A DNA stretch of 64,000 nt from DATKPE01 sp033854175 (lineage in GTDB: Bacteria > Bacteroidota > Ignavibacteria > UBA10030 > SZUA-254): assembly GCA_033854175.1 (NCBI GenBank), contig JAWOKN010000094.1, forward strand, positions 1 to 64,000. The letters run 5' to 3'. Made by a program: the position numbers and the translations under genes. Every line of letters begins with the position of its first letter. Position 1 is the first letter of the stretch. The notes below the pieces were generated by a model. The model was not told the DNA's origin and searched no databases. It saw only the letters and a program-made list of their open reading frames with translations. This document shows positions 60,742 to 64,000 of the stretch, in pieces.

Positions 60742-62834
60742 GACACCGCGCAATCCTCGTGTTCTTCTTCTGTATCGCCATCGCGACCCTCTCCACCGCC
60801 CAGGAGTCGCCGCACGGGGATATCAAAATAAAGTGTGCGGCATGTCATTCACCCGATTCCTGGAAAATGAGGACGGACTCCGCGTTCGATCATGCGACGA
60901 CCGGATTTTCACTCACCGGACAGCATCAACGGATCCCCTGCGCGAGCTGTCATGAAAACCTCGTATTCACCGGTAAAGCCCATGACTGCACGTCGTGCCA
61001 CATGGACATTCATAAGGGGGAACTGGGCGAGAATTGCCTCCGGTGCCACTCGACGATTGCCTGGGTCATTCCCGACATGAAAGAGCGGCATCAGCAGACA
61101 AGGTTCCCGCTTCTGGGGAAACATCGTATCGCGGATTGTGAAGAATGCCATAACCGGCCATCCCCCAACAGGTATGCGGGCACCCCGCTGGAGTGCATCA
61201 CCTGCCACCGGGAGGAATATCTCGCAACGACAGCTCCGCCCCACGCAGCCAACGGCCTGGGGACCGATTGTGCACCGTGCCACGCGGTGAATTCCCTGAC
61301 CTGGCCCGGCAGCTTTAATCACGCCTCGACAGGCTTCCCTCTCCAGGGGGCCCATCAGGCGCTGATGTGTTCAGCGTGCCATGCCGGGAATAACTTCACG
61401 ACCCTCCCGACAACCTGTTATGAGTGTCATCAGAAGGATTTCATGAACACTCAGAATCCCGCACATGTGAGCCGCAGTTTCCCGCATGACTGCACACTCT
61501 GTCATAACCAGACGGCGTGGCAACCGGCGACATTCGACCACAATACGACGAATTTTCCGCTCACCGGAGCGCACCTTGCAACACCCTGCAGCGCATGCCA
61601 CCTCAATAATAATTACAACCTGGCGTACACAGGGTGCTACCAGTGCCATCAGGCCGATTATCAGTCAACCAACGACCCGAACCACGTCGCATTAAACTAC
61701 AGCCACGATTGCCAGAACTGTCACAACACGACGTCCTGGAACAATGCCACGATCGACCATACGACAACCGGATTCCCGCTCACGGGCGTGCACACCGCAC
61801 TCCAGTGTGCCTCGTGTCATGCGAACAATAATTTCAATCTTGCCTACACGAACTGCTACCAGTGCCATCAGACGGAGTATCAATCGGCAACGAGTCCGAA
61901 CCATGCTGCCCAGAATTATCCGCAGACATGCGACAACTGCCATACGACCACGACGTGGTCCAATGCCACGTTCGATCATACCGCAACGGGATTTCCGCTT
62001 ACCGGATCCCATACATCCCTGCAATGCACCTCGTGCCATGTGAATAATAATTACGGTCTCACGTATACAAACTGCTACCAATGCCACCAGACGGAATATC
62101 AGGGGACGACCGACCCGAACCACACGCAGCTCAACTACAGCCACAGCTGCGACAACTGCCATACTACCGCTTCTTGGGCAAACGCTACCATCGACCACTC
62201 GACGACCGGATTCCCCCTCACGGGAGCGCATACCACGCTCGGGTGCTCCTCGTGCCACGTGAACAACAATTATAACCTGACCTATACCGACTGTTATCAG
62301 TGCCATCAGGCTGACTACCAGAGACCGACCGATCCGAACCACACGGCGGCAAACTTCGCCCATGATTGCACGGGATGCCATACGACCACAGTATGGACCG
62401 GCGGGACGTTTAACCACGCCGCGACGGGGTTCACCCTTACGGGCGCACACACCTCACTCAACTGCGGCTCGTGCCATGTGAGTCAGAATTACTCGATCAC
62501 CTATACAGGCTGCTATACCTGCCATGCGGCGGATTACAACGGCACCACGAACCCCAATCATGCATCGGCCGGTTTTCCGACGACATGCGACAATTGCCAT
62601 ACCACCACATCATGGGCCGGGGCCACGTTCAACCACACCTGGTTCCCGATGACCCACGGCAACGCGAACGGCGTCTGCGCGACGTGCCATACCAACCCGT
62701 CGGACTATTCGGTTTTCCAGTGCACGATCTGCCATACACAGTCCCAGACGGCTACCCAACACTCGACAGTGTCAGGATATGTGTGGAATAGTGTAAATTG
62801 TTATTCATGCCATCCGACCGGAGGTGGAGGGTGA
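60738..62834 (+). CDS. multihaem c-type cytochrome with 28 CXXCH motifs and tandem tri-haem modules
   Basis: A 698-residue exported protein. The start is GTG at 60738, overlapping the previous stop (GTGA) with GGGAGGGG upstream, giving signal peptide 'AILVFFFCIAIATLSTAQ'. I count 28 CXXCH motifs. The N-terminal third (8 haems) resembles the preceding cytochrome. The rest is five complete 73-residue modules plus a partial sixth, rich in Asn, Thr and aromatic residues, with few charges. It ends 'CYSCHPTGGGG'. Composition suggests an exposed, perhaps extracellular, electron wire; localisation is inference. Confidence 0.93.
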   Translation: MRHRAILVFFFCIAIATLSTAQESPHGDIKIKCAACHSPDSWKMRTDSAFDHATTGFSLTGQHQRIPCASCHENLVFTGKAHDCTSCHMDIHKGELGENCLRCHSTIAWVIPDMKERHQQTRFPLLGKHRIADCEECHNRPSPNRYAGTPLECITCHREEYLATTAPPHAANGLGTDCAPCHAVNSLTWPGSFNHASTGFPLQGAHQALMCSACHAGNNFTTLPTTCYECHQKDFMNTQNPAHVSRSFPHDCTLCHNQTAWQPATFDHNTTNFPLTGAHLATPCSACHLNNNYNLAYTGCYQCHQADYQSTNDPNHVALNYSHDCQNCHNTTSWNNATIDHTTTGFPLTGVHTALQCASCHANNNFNLAYTNCYQCHQTEYQSATSPNHAAQNYPQTCDNCHTTTTWSNATFDHTATGFPLTGSHTSLQCTSCHVNNNYGLTYTNCYQCHQTEYQGTTDPNHTQLNYSHSCDNCHTTASWANATIDHSTTGFPLTGAHTTLGCSSCHVNNNYNLTYTDCYQCHQADYQRPTDPNHTAANFAHDCTGCHTTTVWTGGTFNHAATGFTLTGAHTSLNCGSCHVSQNYSITYTGCYTCHAADYNGTTNPNHASAGFPTTCDNCHTTTSWAGATFNHTWFPMTHGNANGVCATCHTNPSDYSVFQCTICHTQSQTATQHSTVSGYVWNSVNCYSCHPTGGGG
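61416..62510 (+). repeat. five 219-bp tandem repeats encoding 73-residue tri-haem modules
   Basis: Units begin at 61416, 61635, 61854, 62073 and 62292, each exactly 219 bp with no indels; a partial sixth starts at 62511. Each unit reads CYxCH, 20 residues, CxxCH, 27 residues, CxxCH, 11 residues. Three non-motif histidines are conserved (PN-H, D/N-H and G-x-H), one distal ligand per haem. Confidence 0.9.
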
Positions 62835-62841
62835 TCAAGTG

Positions 62842-64000
62842 ATGATCCGGATCCCCACATATCAACACTCCTGGCTGCTGGCATTCGCCGTACTACTTCC
62901 AATGATCATGTCGCCCCCGCACGTGGCTGCACAGAATCATCCGGTGCGGGGAACCGTCTCATTCCTGACATCCGAATATGTCTACACAACCCTGGGGAGG
63001 AATGACAGCCTGCACGATTCAAGCCTCGTCATGGTCATCAGTCACAGAGACACCACTGCGGTTCTGAGGGTCGTCGCCGTGAGCTCAAAATCATCCGCGT
63101 GTGCGGTTCTTTCATCACGCAGGACACCCGCGGTCGGAGATACCGTCATATCCTACGTCCCAGTGACCCTGATCCCCCGGCAGGATACCACCGTTCCCCT
63201 CAGGAGAGATACGGCCGAGAGTCCGCATGAATCCAGGCCCCCCCTGTCCCGTCAGACCTCCCGGGTGGAACACACACCGCCATGGATCAAACTCCAGGGA
63301 CGCGTGTCGCTGCAGGATATGACTTTTTTATACTCCGATTCGCATTTCAACCAGTCGCAGCCGGGCATCGGGATTAATCTCACCGGGCGATTTACCGGTT
63401 CAGATTTCTCGTTCCACATGTTCGGTAACTTCCGGACACTGCTCAGGGACAAAAATTTCTTCACCTCGGCGAGCTCGTCAAACCAGACAAGGGTCTACAG
63501 GCTTTCGATTGACTACGATGACAGTGTCAACTCCTTCTCGATCGGGCGTATCGTTCCGGCCTACGCCCCGCTGACAGGCTCGGTCGACGGTGCAAGCATT
63601 GCACATACATTCGGAATAGTCACACTCGGCTTCTCGGGCGGATTTGAACCAGCATACGTTCCGGGAATATCATATACCGATATGAGGAAATTCTCGGTCT
63701 CTATGACGCTCCAGTCGGAGGACCACAGACTTTTCCAGGGGACAGTCGTCTACAGCAGGTCGTATTACCGGTCGGAACTGACGCGGAATCTCGTCGAAGG
63801 CTCCGCCCAGGTTGTGTTCAACGACCGGTTGTCGTTGTACGGACAAACCGACATCGATCTGCAGACTAAACTCAACGACAGTCTCGACGACAAGGCACAA
63901 TTCACCTCGATCAACGCCTCGCTGAATTATATGGTCGTCCAAGCACTCTCCATCGGATTGGGCGTTTCAGCGTGGCGCCCGGCCTATTTCTTTGAAGTGA
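62842..64000 (+). CDS. beta-strand-rich outer-membrane protein candidate, 3' end outside window
   Basis: A frame open from 62842 to the window edge (386 residues, no stop). It starts 7 bp after the 28-haem gene and behind GGAGGG; GTG at 62839 is an alternative start. A signal peptide (WLLAFAVLLPMIMSPPHVAAQ) is followed by a small beta domain ('VRGTVSFLTSEYVYTTLGRNDSL…LRVVAVSSKSSACAVL'), a proline/arginine linker, and from about residue 150 alternating amphipathic strands ('FSFHMFGNFRTLL', 'FSIGRIVPAYAPL'). This layout fits an outer-membrane barrel. With two large cytochromes upstream it may be the porin of an electron conduit; no named family is claimed. Confidence 0.75.
   Translation, partial: MIRIPTYQHSWLLAFAVLLPMIMSPPHVAAQNHPVRGTVSFLTSEYVYTTLGRNDSLHDSSLVMVISHRDTTAVLRVVAVSSKSSACAVLSSRRTPAVGDTVISYVPVTLIPRQDTTVPLRRDTAESPHESRPPLSRQTSRVEHTPPWIKLQGRVSLQDMTFLYSDSHFNQSQPGIGINLTGRFTGSDFSFHMFGNFRTLLRDKNFFTSASSSNQTRVYRLSIDYDDSVNSFSIGRIVPAYAPLTGSVDGASIAHTFGIVTLGFSGGFEPAYVPGISYTDMRKFSVSMTLQSEDHRLFQGTVVYSRSYYRSELTRNLVEGSAQVVFNDRLSLYGQTDIDLQTKLNDSLDDKAQFTSINASLNYMVVQALSIGLGVSAWRPAYFFEV

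Noticed and set aside
61416..62510. Regular 219-bp repeats as a possible CRISPR or satellite array
   Set aside because: Repeats are in frame, diverged at third positions and encode haem-binding modules.

Overview
The window looks like chromosomal DNA of a GC-moderate bacterium of the Bacteroidota/Chlorobi/Ignavibacteria assemblage. The pointers are a type IX secretion (T9SS) C-terminal sorting domain of the 'FSLGQNYPNPFNPST' kind at 48540-50669, a PorV/PorQ-like protein and a DUF4835 (PorD-type) protein, a CarboxypepD_reg/TonB receptor, DPP-IV and M64 peptidases, an HPr kinase next to a hibernation factor, and a eukaryote-like pterin gene set like that of green sulfur bacteria. Class-level placement is inference. 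Nothing resembles a phage, plasmid or insertion sequence; the only recombinase is a housekeeping Xer type. One tRNA gene (Ser, CGA) is present, with no rRNA and no CRISPR.

Layout. At 1-19 the start codon of a leftward gene leaves the window, behind a hairpin that covers its ribosome-binding site. 245-2047 holds a DUF1207 protein, an HD phosphohydrolase and a small membrane zinc-ribbon protein. 2090-6458 is a tight leftward seven-gene run: two peroxiredoxins, a PTPS-type 6-pyruvoyl-tetrahydropterin synthase, GTP cyclohydrolase I, two short-chain dehydrogenases (one resembling Chlorobium sepiapterin reductase) and a ferredoxin-NADP-reductase-like flavoprotein. It is probably a tetrahydrobiopterin-type pathway with redox partners. 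6664-11095 carries nucleotide-sugar genes (ugd, UDP-xylose synthase-like, DegT aminotransferase). tRNA-Ser follows, then a LysM lytic transglycosylase, an acyl-CoA carboxylase carboxyltransferase and mnmA. 16879-20441 contains outer-membrane/T9SS-associated proteins. 20467-31359 is a long leftward run: HEAT-cyclophilin fusion, tatD, wecE-like, glycosyltransferase, metG, holB and an Omp85 protein.

31523-42857 is mostly core housekeeping (M23 peptidase, hprK, hpf, xer, topA, ybeY, cold-shock protein, MBL hydrolase, gamma-carbonic anhydrase, DUF3108, S41 protease). 42936-48480 has a glycosyltransferase, a TonB receptor with a partner lipoprotein, and lysS. 48540-56203 groups a T9SS-secreted beta-propeller with three exported peptidases (S9/DPP-IV, M14, M64), suggesting growth on peptides. 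pspC and ackA follow.

The most striking part is the right end, 58184-64000, a rightward operon with overlapping genes. It encodes a di-haem cytochrome b-like membrane protein, a 20-CXXCH cytochrome, a 28-CXXCH cytochrome containing five exact-length 73-residue tri-haem tandem modules, and a large beta-strand-rich outer-membrane candidate that runs off the edge. Together these look like an electron conduit from the quinone pool across the envelope to the outside. Several sigma70-like promoters (TTGxxx, 17 bp, TAtAtT-like) and two good intrinsic terminators divide the leftward genes into transcription units.
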